This document shows, piece by piece, positions 1 through 6,262 of a stretch of 9,445 bases of DNA. The notes below the pieces were generated by a model that saw only the letters and a list, made by a program, of their open reading frames with translations, was not told the origin of the DNA and searched no databases. Positions within the stretch are counted from its first letter, which is position 1; every line of letters begins with the position of its first letter. Both the position numbers and the translations under genes were made by a program. The stretch is from Thermoproteota archaeon (GTDB lineage: Archaea > Thermoproteota > EX4484-205 > JAAOZP01), in NCBI GenBank assembly GCA_026414125.1, contig JAOAJQ010000038.1:1-9445 (forward strand), read 5' to 3'.

Positions 1-63
1 CTCCAATATTCATCAACATTGGCGAATAAATACCCTCTTTTGACTAATTCAGAACAGGATTGA
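1..63 (+). CDS. C-terminal end of an unrecognised protein (5' end outside window)
   Basis: The frame is open from the first base to a TGA at 61-63 and gives a 20-residue tail ending LLTNSEQD. Nothing in it identifies a family. It is called as coding because its stop overlaps a TTG start of the next gene in a TTGA junction (60-63). The same junction type recurs at 2646-2649 in this operon, which argues that this is the real 3' end of the preceding operon gene rather than chance. Its function probably belongs with the pilus genes downstream, but that is inference from position only. Confidence 0.4.
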   Translation, partial: LQYSSTLANKYPLLTNSEQD

Positions 64-209
64 TCCACAAAGATGATCTGCTGGTTAACGCAATACTTCA
101 AGAGATAGAGGATTTAAAGGTGAGCGTAGGTAAGTTGAACACCAAGATTTTAAACCTTGAGAAGAAGTATTGGGAGTTGCGCGAGCTCCTAAAGGTTGCT
201 CCGAAATGA
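60..209 (+). CDS. Small coiled-coil protein (49 aa), function unknown
   Basis: The frame runs TTG (60-62) to TGA (207-209) and encodes 49 residues. Almost the whole product is predicted helix with hydrophobic residues at heptad-like spacing (for example LVNAILQEIEDLKVSVGKL, then LNLEKKYWELRELL), so it looks like a short coiled coil with no membrane segment. The start overlaps the previous stop as TTGA, and the stop overlaps the ATG of the secretion ATPase as ATGA (206-209). It is therefore translationally coupled on both sides. There is no clear Shine-Dalgarno before the TTG, so the start could be wrong, and a fusion to the upstream frame by a missed indel cannot be excluded. A role as an adaptor or regulator of the ATPase is suggested only by position. 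I do not recognise a family. Confidence 0.5.
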   Translation: MIHKDDLLVNAILQEIEDLKVSVGKLNTKILNLEKKYWELRELLKVAPK

Positions 210-2086
210 ACAGTGTTGAACAGGGTTTTCTCCATGCTGGCTTTGAGAAGAAATGGGCTTGGGACGATGGGGATAGGACCTTATACCTATTATATCCGGA
301 ATCCGAGGCAACGGATCCGTGGCTTATCTGCGACATTATGCATAAGCTCACTTATTTCAAGCCGGAAAGAATACTGGTGCGTGCTAAGGGGCGTTTGCTT
401 GAAGTCCGGGAGCAATATGTTGGACTGTTGAAGGGTTTCTCTAGGGAGATTGAAAAGGAGAAGAAAGAAATTTACAAAAGACTTTTAAAGGAACATGAGG
501 AGAATAGCCTTGATTTAACCACTGCTCGACGAATGCTTTCCGTCAGGCCATTCTATGGAAGCGTATATTCCAAGCCCTTACTACGGTTTCCCACATCTGT
601 CGAACTTTTCTCTGAGCACGTTCTTCAGGATTTTGAAAGGGTTTTCCACGACCCGTGGCAGGCTGAACAAAGCTACGTGCTTGGACACCTGTTATACTGT
701 GTGAATACTAAAAATGGTTCTTACAAGGTTTTTTTCAAGTCTGACGATTACTTCTGGGTTGAGAAGGAGCTTTCAAAAATTTTGCGCCTCGCCTATTCTA
801 AGAGAATGATTAGAACCGGGAGGCTTAAAGACATATTTAGCTACAGGTTTAAAACCGGCTTAAGGTTTCTGAGGGTGTTAACGCAGTTAGAAGAGGCGGA
901 GCCGGCAAGCTCCATAGTTAGACATGCCGTGTACTCCTCCATAGGCTTGTCGAAGATATATCCCTTGTTGAACGATAGCAATGTGCAATGTTTCTTTGTT
1001 GATGACGTTGGGCAGAGGCTTTACGTTGACCATGCTTGTTTCGGAAGGCTCAGTACAAACCTTGTATTTAAAGAAAGGGATTTTGAAAGCCTTGTGTCAC
1101 TTGTGAAACGAGAGTCTGGCCTAAACTTGGATTACTCTAACCCTTCGATTAAAACTGCTATTGTCTTCGACAAGATTCTGACGAGGGTTTCGATAGATAT
1201 TCCTCCCCTAGCATTGGGAAAAGGTGTATTAGATGTACGGAAACACGTGGCGAATGTACTTCACCTAAGAGACCTTTTAGAATCTAAATATTTTTCAGTT
1301 GAGTCTGCAGCGTTCCTTATCTTTGCGATTCTCAACCGTGCCAATATCTCTATCGTTGGGGAGCCGAATTCTGGAAAAACCTCTCTTCTCAACTTTCTAA
1401 GCTATTTCGCTCCCTCGTGGTGGCGAATAGTACATGTTGAGGATGCTCTGGAAACACTTCCTCCAAGAGTCTTCGACCAGCATAGAGTAGTGTATGTTGT
1501 GGAGCCATTTGAAACTAAGGAGGGCGGCAACACTAAGACACTTGAAATAGTTAAGGCTCTTCACAGGACCCCCTCCTACCTTATACTAGGGGAAGTTCAA
1601 ACCGGGAACCACGTTAAGGCGATGTTCCGCGCTGTCTCAGCAGGTCTGAGAATAATGCACACTGCGCACGCTGCTTCCAGCAAGGGCTTCGTTAAAAGAC
1701 TCGTAGACGTTCACAATATTACTAAAATATTGCTTTCGGAGCTTGATCTGCTAATAGTTATGAAAAGGCTTGAATCACATAATTTTGTTAAACGGTTTAT
1801 CGGGGAAATAGCTGTGATGGATGAGGATTCAAACCTTATCGAAATATTTTCAAGGCGTACCGTTATGGATGAGTTGTGCTGCCACCCTGAACTGGAAGCC
1901 TCGGGATTTTTCAGGAAACTAGCTGGTTTAAGTTGTATTGATGAGAAAAATCTTTACGGAGAGTATGAAGATATCTTGAAGGCAGTTGAGAAGAACCGTT
2001 TTTCAGATAATTTCACCTTTAGAAGACTTGTTCAAAAAATTCATGTGGAAATGCTTGGTAAGACCGGAGGAGTTTTTCGAAAATGA
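206..2086 (+). CDS. Type II/IV secretion-system (pilus assembly) hexameric ATPase, TadA/FlaI/PilB-like
   Basis: This is the motor that should power pilus subunit insertion at the inner face of the membrane. From the ATG at 206 it has 626 residues. Roughly 370 N-terminal residues have no motif I recognise. The RecA-like core follows: Walker A GEPNSGKTS (residues 385-393), an Asp box VEDALETLPP with E412/D413, Walker B LILGEV with Glu463, and a His box HTAHA (485-489). All are in the order and spacing of the GspE/FlaI superfamily. The usual 'GEVRG' after Walker B reads GEVQTG here. A longer TTG start at 170 is possible, but ATG 206 is preferred because it overlaps the upstream stop as ATGA and the added residues look unstructured. 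The gene overlaps the platform gene by 4 nt (ATGA at 2083). The family is clear. The choice between archaellum, type IV pilus and Tad/Epd type rests on context: split platform, one Flp-like pilin and no archaellum genes. Confidence 0.9.
   Translation: MNSVEQGFLHAGFEKKWAWDDGDRTLYLLYPESEATDPWLICDIMHKLTYFKPERILVRAKGRLLEVREQYVGLLKGFSREIEKEKKEIYKRLLKEHEENSLDLTTARRMLSVRPFYGSVYSKPLLRFPTSVELFSEHVLQDFERVFHDPWQAEQSYVLGHLLYCVNTKNGSYKVFFKSDDYFWVEKELSKILRLAYSKRMIRTGRLKDIFSYRFKTGLRFLRVLTQLEEAEPASSIVRHAVYSSIGLSKIYPLLNDSNVQCFFVDDVGQRLYVDHACFGRLSTNLVFKERDFESLVSLVKRESGLNLDYSNPSIKTAIVFDKILTRVSIDIPPLALGKGVLDVRKHVANVLHLRDLLESKYFSVESAAFLIFAILNRANISIVGEPNSGKTSLLNFLSYFAPSWWRIVHVEDALETLPPRVFDQHRVVYVVEPFETKEGGNTKTLEIVKALHRTPSYLILGEVQTGNHVKAMFRAVSAGLRIMHTAHAASSKGFVKRLVDVHNITKILLSELDLLIVMKRLESHNFVKRFIGEIAVMDEDSNLIEIFSRRTVMDELCCHPELEASGFFRKLAGLSCIDEKNLYGEYEDILKAVEKNRFSDNFTFRRLVQKIHVEMLGKTGGVFRK
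2066..2072 (+). promoter_or_regulatory. Shine-Dalgarno for the first platform gene
   Basis: GGAGGAG lies 10 nt before the ATG at 2083, inside the 3' end of the ATPase gene. It is the clearest ribosome binding site in the operon and supports both the ATG choice and the 4-nt overlap as a real translational junction. Confidence 0.65.
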
Positions 2087-2649
2087 TCTTGCAAAGGTTT
2101 TTAAGGAAAATTTTTAACGATGGCGATAAGTATGCTTACGAAGTAATAACTCCAATTATGGCTGAAATAATAATAGCTCAATCTGCGTACAACAACCTTT
2201 ACAGAACTATTCGTGACATTTCAAGTAAAAATTATGAAGGGTTTTCTACAGTCCTACATTATTGTCTTAAACAGAATCTGAACGGTGTGGATATTCAGAG
2301 AGTGTTAAATAAAGCTCTTCGGAAACACCCGGATCTACTGAACGCGATTATTCATATGGTTCAGAACATTCCTGGGCAGAGAGTCGACCCTGAGGCAACG
2401 CTAATGCTGTTCAGAATCCTTGAGTCGAAAGCCCGGATGAAATATCATGAGTATACGTTGAAGCTTAACTCCATAGTTTCCTTATTCTTCTTCTACGTGT
2501 TTCTCGTTCCGATACCAATAATATTAGCCTCCGGGCTTTCACCGGAAGCTTCAACCATACTGTTCTCACTGTTCTTTATCATAAGCATTCTGGTGTTCAA
2601 AATCTTTTTCAATAAGATTGGTAGGATTAGGAGTGTTCTGCTAGGTTGA
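2083..2649 (+). CDS. Pilus platform protein, N-terminal half (GspF/TadB-TadC-like)
   Basis: The 188-residue product has about 125 soluble, mostly helical residues, followed by two membrane helices at about 131-150 (IVSLFFFYVFLVPIPIILAS) and 157-176. This layout, a cytoplasmic helical bundle before a paired membrane segment, is that of one T2SSF (GspF) unit. The product is shorter than a typical half-size TadB/TadC protein of about 300 residues. It begins at an ATG overlapping the ATPase stop, with a good Shine-Dalgarno, and ends in a TTGA overlap with the next gene, which supplies the missing second half. Together the two would give about seven membrane helices, close to a full-length FlaJ-like platform that docks the ATPase. 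No sequence motif alone proves the family. The call rests on topology and position after the ATPase. Confidence 0.7.
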   Translation: MILQRFLRKIFNDGDKYAYEVITPIMAEIIIAQSAYNNLYRTIRDISSKNYEGFSTVLHYCLKQNLNGVDIQRVLNKALRKHPDLLNAIIHMVQNIPGQRVDPEATLMLFRILESKARMKYHEYTLKLNSIVSLFFFYVFLVPIPIILASGLSPEASTILFSLFFIISILVFKIFFNKIGRIRSVLLG

Positions 2650-3446
2650 GGAAAACAAGCTTCTTTCTAGTAATTGGGCTGGGAGCGCTCGCGTTTTTAA
2701 TGCCTTTGTTAAAGCTTAAACCTTATGTCGCATTCTCAATTCAGCTCTTAGTCTACACGCTAATCCTGTCTCAGGAGAAGGAAGGTGGTGCTGAAAACCT
2801 TTCGGTGACTGCCGACTTAACATTAATGGAGAAGTTGGCGGACAACCCTGAAAACTTGAACCTTGAGAGTTCCACTTTCAAAACGCTATCGGATTTAGAT
2901 TTTGAAACCGATTACCGTGGTCTTTTCGAAAAAGCTGTGTACAACAGCATAAATGGGCATCTGATGGAGAAAACCTTAATCTCCTATTCCAGTGGGCTTG
3001 ACAAAACAGGCAGGCTTCTAATCAGGCTTGCTTCAAGCCTTTTCGCCAAGAACGCTGTGTCCGCTAAAAAGATCCTTAAAAGCTATGTGATATTACTCAG
3101 AGAAAACGAGGCTTTAAAGAATGAGAGAAGAACCCTTTTTTCAGAAGCCAGGTTCAGGGCGAGAATAATGCTTATAATAAGCGCCTCCCTAATGGGTTTC
3201 CTCTCAGCTGCAACTCCTGTTCTCAACGCATTTTCAGCTTTTTCAGCCACACCCGTTTTGAAGAGTGATTTCTCGTTGCTTCTTTCCCTCATCCTATATG
3301 TGTTAAGCATCTCTTTACTTGTCCACCGTTCCCTGGCCTTTAGAAGTCTCGCTAAAACAATGCTTTACTCAGCGTTAAGCTTCACAGCGTCATTCCTAGT
3401 TTTTAACAGCATGATCAGCGGCTTCGCGGTGCAAATCAACGGATGA
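2646..3446 (+). CDS. Pilus platform protein, C-terminal half (GspF/TadC-like)
   Basis: The product is 266 residues, from TTG at 2646. It has two membrane helices at the N-terminus (about 5-22 and 26-42), then a soluble helical region (about 45-168) with the T2SSF-like stretch SGLDKTGRLLIRLASSLF and a charged ERRTLFSEARFRARI segment leading into the membrane. Three more helices follow (about 171-194, 207-227, 237-256). This matches the second half of an archaeal FlaJ/PilC-type platform. The TTG start overlaps the preceding stop (TTGA). A single-base indel at 2640-2650 would fuse the two halves into one protein of about 455 residues, so either a genuine split or an assembly error or programmed frameshift is possible. 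The same overlap type at 60-63 favours a genuine split. It should act as the membrane anchor that the ATPase drives. Confidence 0.72.
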   Translation: MRKTSFFLVIGLGALAFLMPLLKLKPYVAFSIQLLVYTLILSQEKEGGAENLSVTADLTLMEKLADNPENLNLESSTFKTLSDLDFETDYRGLFEKAVYNSINGHLMEKTLISYSSGLDKTGRLLIRLASSLFAKNAVSAKKILKSYVILLRENEALKNERRTLFSEARFRARIMLIISASLMGFLSAATPVLNAFSAFSATPVLKSDFSLLLSLILYVLSISLLVHRSLAFRSLAKTMLYSALSFTASFLVFNSMISGFAVQING

Positions 3447-3457
3447 AGCCATTGGCG

Positions 3458-3465
3458 CTTAAATT
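3458..3465 (+). promoter_or_regulatory. Possible internal TATA box for the pilin gene
   Basis: CTTAAATT sits about 28 bp before the TTG at 3490, in the only intergenic gap of the operon (43 bp). A start site 25-28 bp downstream would fall at or next to the start codon, giving a leaderless pilin transcript. This would fit a subunit needed in excess over the machinery. Upstream BRE bases are weak, so this is tentative. Confidence 0.3.
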
Positions 3466-3489
3466 GTTTAGGAATAGTGTAATAGTGGA

Positions 3490-3693
3490 TTGAAGAGAAT
3501 CTTGAAAACCAGGTTAAAAGGGTCACAACTCATAGAGGAGGGTCTGCTGATAGTATTAGCCCTAGTTATGCTCGGAGCCGTCTTCGGAGTCTCAAAGCAA
3601 ATCGTGGACAACATATCAGGGTTCTTCAACTCTCTAATAGAGGAAGTGGGCGACCTAGGCCAAAGCCTATTCGGCTGGCTGTTGCCTAAATAA
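3490..3693 (+). CDS. Pilin precursor with class III signal peptide (Flp/Epd-like)
   Basis: This is a 67-residue protein. A basic leader MKRILKTRLKG (1-11) is followed by SQLIEEGLLIVLALVMLGAV. That matches a prepilin peptidase site after Gly11, Glu at mature position +5 and a single hydrophobic assembly helix. The mature protein would have 56 residues, about the size of bacterial Flp pilins. The C-terminal part (VDNISGFFNSLIEEVGDLGQ and a hydrophobic FGWLL end) looks amphipathic. It is the probable filament subunit of this locus. TTG is the only usable start, because a TAG lies in frame at 3475-3477. There is no strong Shine-Dalgarno. The stop overlaps the HerA-like gene as TAATG, so pilin and DNA-pump-type ATPase are directly coupled. 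No prepilin peptidase gene is visible in the window. Confidence 0.8.
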   Translation: MKRILKTRLKGSQLIEEGLLIVLALVMLGAVFGVSKQIVDNISGFFNSLIEEVGDLGQSLFGWLLPK

Positions 3694-5552
3694 TGTCTGA
3701 CGTCAAGAATAGAAAGCTGGATCCGACATACATTGCCGTAATAATCATACTGCTGATAAGCATTCTGAAAAACGTTTCAAGCCTTCAGTTTTTTTCAAGC
3801 CTTTCCTCGCCAAGAATTATCCTCCTCCCAATGATGCTTCTGCTCCTCGTAGTGCTTCTATTGCTTTACAAGCGGCCGAGCCTAGTTGAACACTTGTCTT
3901 TCAAAGAAAACGAAGAATACTTTATTGCGAAAACGGGTTCGTCAGAGCTTGTAGTAGGGGCGGTTTCAATACTTCCGGAGGAGGGATCGGGTAGAATCGG
4001 GGCTGTAGAGGAAGACTTCTATTTAAAGAACAAAGGCCTTGTTAACGGGCTTCTTAAAGCAGGCGTCTCAATAACGTTCGTGACTCATATACTTCCCTCT
4101 GGAAACCCTGATGAGGATGTTCTTCTCGCCCAGCTGCTCGTAGTCAGCAGGAAAATAGGAGGCGGAGGTGTTGATGAGGCGGTGAAGATGCTTGAAACAG
4201 ATTTTGAAAAAATAAGGTCTGTCTACAACACGGTTTTCCCAGAGTTAAAACTCGTCAGGCTTAGGGGAAAAGAGCTGCATAAATACTTAAGAAGGATCCT
4301 GGTGGATGATTCTGTTACCCAGCAAGTCGACACAGACGGCTCCGTTAAACTTCTTATACCACATATGCCTGATGTCAATCTCTTTTTTCTCGCATCCCTC
4401 TACAGACCCTCCACTGATCCTGTTAAAACCAACGAGACTATTGACCTAGGGTCAATCGTTTTTAATGGTTCAAGCATTATCCCGTTTAGGCTTGAGGCAG
4501 ACAAGTTCAAGAAGCATATGGCCGTCTATGGTTCAACAGGATCTGGTAAAACGACGACAGTGAAACATGTTTTAAGAGAGCTCGCTGAGCTCGGATACCC
4601 TTTTATGGTTTTAGACTGGCATAACGAGTATAGGCATCTGGCTGAGGAGCTTAACGGCATTGTTTTCACACTCGGTTCTTTCTCCTTAGACATACTTAAC
4701 CCAGTTGAAGCTAGCAGCTTGGCTGAACACGTAGCAATAGTCACAGATATCTTCGACCAGATATATGGATTCACCCCCTCTCAATCATACATGTTTAGAG
4801 AAGTGCTTTTACAAACACTCACGGAGAAAGAGCTCGGGATACCTGCTTCAAACTCTCTCAGGGGGCTTGTAGAAGCCTTGGAAAGATGGAGCATTAAATC
4901 GTTCTACGAGAACGAGACAAAGTTCGCGCTTTTAAGGAGACTGAGGCCTTTGGTAACTGGGCAGAGTAGAGAAATATTCTGTAACACGAGTAAGCTGGTG
5001 AGGATCGGTGAAATTATAAATAGGAACGTGGTTTTCGAGCTGGGTGACATTGTTGAAATGGATATTCGTAAGCTGGTTTCACTCTTCATCTTGGCACTGC
5101 TCTACGAGTTCAGGGTGAAAAACAAGAGTTCTAGGAGTCACTTTACTGTTGTTGAGGAGGCGCATAACATTCTGCCTTATAGGAGACGTGACTCTCCACC
5201 GGGGATTGCTGAAAAACTTTTCCTGGAGATGAGAAAGTTTAACGAGAGCCTTATACTTGTGTCACAGTTTCCATCGCAAATCTCTCCGGAAATAGTCAAG
5301 TCCACAAGCCTGAAGATATCTCACAGGATATGTGAGGGAGAGGAGTCAAGAGTTCTGACAGACATAATGGGGCTTTCTCAGGGAGACTATGAGCTTCTAA
5401 AGAAGCAGACACCGGGATACGGCTTCTTAACAGCGGAGGGTTTTTCTAAACCCATACTTTTCACCATTGGGATTAACGGAAGAGGAAGCCCATTTTCCCA
5501 GGGTTTTTCAGAAGAAAGTCAACCCAGTCAACAATGTCCCCTCTACACTTGA
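3693..5552 (+). CDS. Membrane-anchored HerA/VirB4-like ATPase (DUF87), DNA-translocase type
   Basis: The product is 619 residues. Two membrane helices lie at the N-terminus (about 12-32 and 41-60), then a mixed domain (about 65-265), then a HerA/FtsK-type core. The core has Walker A GSTGSGKTT (280-288), a VLDWHNEY strand (306-313), Walker B FTVVEEAHNILP with E488/E489 (484-495), a sensor LILVSQFPSQI (520-530) and the conserved KISHRI (541-546) expected of the arginine-finger region. Members of this superfamily pump DNA as hexamers, and a membrane-anchored version is the layout of CedB of the crenarchaeal DNA-import system. The gene starts by TAATG overlap with the pilin, so it belongs to the pilus operon. 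The last 25 or so residues are low-complexity (Ser/Gln/Pro) and lie in an 80-bp tail-to-tail overlap with the kinase gene. The ATPase family is certain. DNA as substrate is inferred. Confidence 0.88.
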   Translation: MSDVKNRKLDPTYIAVIIILLISILKNVSSLQFFSSLSSPRIILLPMMLLLLVVLLLLYKRPSLVEHLSFKENEEYFIAKTGSSELVVGAVSILPEEGSGRIGAVEEDFYLKNKGLVNGLLKAGVSITFVTHILPSGNPDEDVLLAQLLVVSRKIGGGGVDEAVKMLETDFEKIRSVYNTVFPELKLVRLRGKELHKYLRRILVDDSVTQQVDTDGSVKLLIPHMPDVNLFFLASLYRPSTDPVKTNETIDLGSIVFNGSSIIPFRLEADKFKKHMAVYGSTGSGKTTTVKHVLRELAELGYPFMVLDWHNEYRHLAEELNGIVFTLGSFSLDILNPVEASSLAEHVAIVTDIFDQIYGFTPSQSYMFREVLLQTLTEKELGIPASNSLRGLVEALERWSIKSFYENETKFALLRRLRPLVTGQSREIFCNTSKLVRIGEIINRNVVFELGDIVEMDIRKLVSLFILALLYEFRVKNKSSRSHFTVVEEAHNILPYRRRDSPPGIAEKLFLEMRKFNESLILVSQFPSQISPEIVKSTSLKISHRICEGEESRVLTDIMGLSQGDYELLKKQTPGYGFLTAEGFSKPILFTIGINGRGSPFSQGFSEESQPSQQCPLYT

Positions 5553-6066
5553 ACCCTTTTCTATAACACTCCATAAACCGAATGTAGGTTTTCCCGACGC
5601 TAATACCCGTCGTGTCCAATTGCACAATTCTCTTCCTTTTTAAATGGAGCTTCGCCATCAGATAGCAGTAGTCCGTAATCTCGGATTCAACATTCCTCCT
5701 AGCCTTATCCTCGCTATATCTCCTGACACTTCTGAGCCTTCGCCAGAGAACATCTGGTCTACATCTTAAGACGAGACAGTAGTCCACATGCTTCACCGGG
5801 GAAACCTCAGCCGCGTAATGCCCATCTATCAGTAGGTGAACTCCGACACTGTTTGAAACATGCTTTAACAGAGCCCTCTTTAAAATACCCATGTGGACGA
5901 TACTGGTTTCCAACGAATTGTCATAGCCAATAATAGCGTTTACCTCAGCCGCAAACCTGTTAAGATCTAAGTGAACCCAACCTTTATTTTTACTGGCAAT
6001 GTATCTGCATAAGGAGGTCTTTCCAGTTCCAGGAGTACCTGTTACCACTATTACCTTGCCTTTCAT
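5473..6066 (-). CDS. AK6/Fap7-type adenylate kinase, ribosome-biogenesis NTPase
   Basis: This is a 197-residue P-loop kinase. It has Walker A GTPGTGKTS at residues 10-18, VHLDLNRFA (31-39), LIDGHYA (79-85; the family usually has a GH after an acidic residue), a VLRCRPDVLWRRLRSVRRYS segment (99-118) and KARRNVESE (121-129), then the DWV motif near the C-terminus (180-182). All occur in family order. Eukaryotic Fap7 and archaeal relatives combine adenylate kinase/ATPase activity with a role in small-subunit maturation through ribosomal protein uS11. It is slightly longer than the usual 170-185 residues. The C-terminal DWV region lies near and within the overlap with the HerA-like gene, which shows that this end is genuine. 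There is no Shine-Dalgarno before the ATG, and a TATA-like box about 28 bp upstream points to a leaderless transcript. Confidence 0.88.
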   Translation of the reverse strand: MKGKVIVVTGTPGTGKTSLCRYIASKNKGWVHLDLNRFAAEVNAIIGYDNSLETSIVHMGILKRALLKHVSNSVGVHLLIDGHYAAEVSPVKHVDYCLVLRCRPDVLWRRLRSVRRYSEDKARRNVESEITDYCYLMAKLHLKRKRIVQLDTTGISVGKTYIRFMECYRKGFKCRGDIVDWVDFLLKNPGKMGFLFR

Positions 6067-6087
6067 GACTTAAGCCTTATAGTCGGG

Positions 6088-6099
6088 TTATTAAAAATT
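6088..6099 (-). promoter_or_regulatory. TATA box for the AK6-type kinase gene
   Basis: Read on the minus strand the sequence is AATTTTTAATAA, centred about 28 bp before the ATG at 6066. This is the spacing for an archaeal leaderless transcript, in keeping with the missing Shine-Dalgarno. It lies back to back with the tRNA promoter in a 97-bp divergent intergenic region. Confidence 0.5.
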
Positions 6100-6124
6100 C
6101 ATACTTCCGAACCATTTTTAAATG

Positions 6125-6139
6125 GCAAAAGATTTAATT
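6125..6139 (+). promoter_or_regulatory. BRE/TATA promoter of the tRNA-Glu gene
   Basis: GCAAAAG (purine-rich BRE) is followed directly by ATTTAATT, ending 24 bp before the mature tRNA 5' end at 6164. This is the normal archaeal spacing for a transcript that starts at or very near the tRNA. A second A/T box at 6114-6121 is too far upstream to be the better candidate. Confidence 0.55.
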
Positions 6140-6163
6140 CCCCCTTTGAAGAATGTTTCCCCA

Positions 6164-6238
6164 GCTCCGATGGTGTAGCCCGGTCAAGCATACGAGCCTC
6201 TCGAGCTCGGGGCCCGGGTTCAAATCCCGGTCGGAGCA
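6164..6238 (+). tRNA. tRNA-Glu (anticodon CUC)
   Basis: A complete cloverleaf can be drawn. The acceptor GCTCCGA (6164-6170) pairs with TCGGAGC (6231-6237) without mismatch, with discriminator A at 6238. The D arm is GTGT/GCAT with two G-U pairs. The anticodon stem CGAGC/GCTCG (6193-6197/6205-6209) encloses the loop CUCUCGA, with anticodon CUC at 6200-6202. A 4-nt variable loop GGGC follows, then T arm CCGGG-TTCAAAT-CCCGG. There is no intron. CCA is not encoded (ATT follows the discriminator), so it must be added after transcription. The CUC anticodon decodes GAG. Confidence 0.96.
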
Positions 6239-6262
6239 TTTTTAAATATTTTTTACTTTTTA
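6239..6262 (+). terminator. T-rich terminator of the tRNA-Glu gene
   Basis: Three T runs (TTTTTAAATATTTTTT and a later TTTTT) follow directly after the discriminator base, with no hairpin. This is the oligo-T pattern that ends archaeal transcription. Confidence 0.6.

Noticed and set aside
170..205. Twelve-residue upstream extension of the secretion ATPase from TTG 170
   Set aside because: The ATG at 206 forms an ATGA overlap with the upstream coiled-coil gene, matching other junctions in the operon; the extension adds no motif.
4526..4774. Minus-strand open frame inside the HerA-like gene
   Set aside because: It lies antisense to Walker A and the conserved ATPase core, has no recognisable motif, and exists because of codon bias in the real gene.
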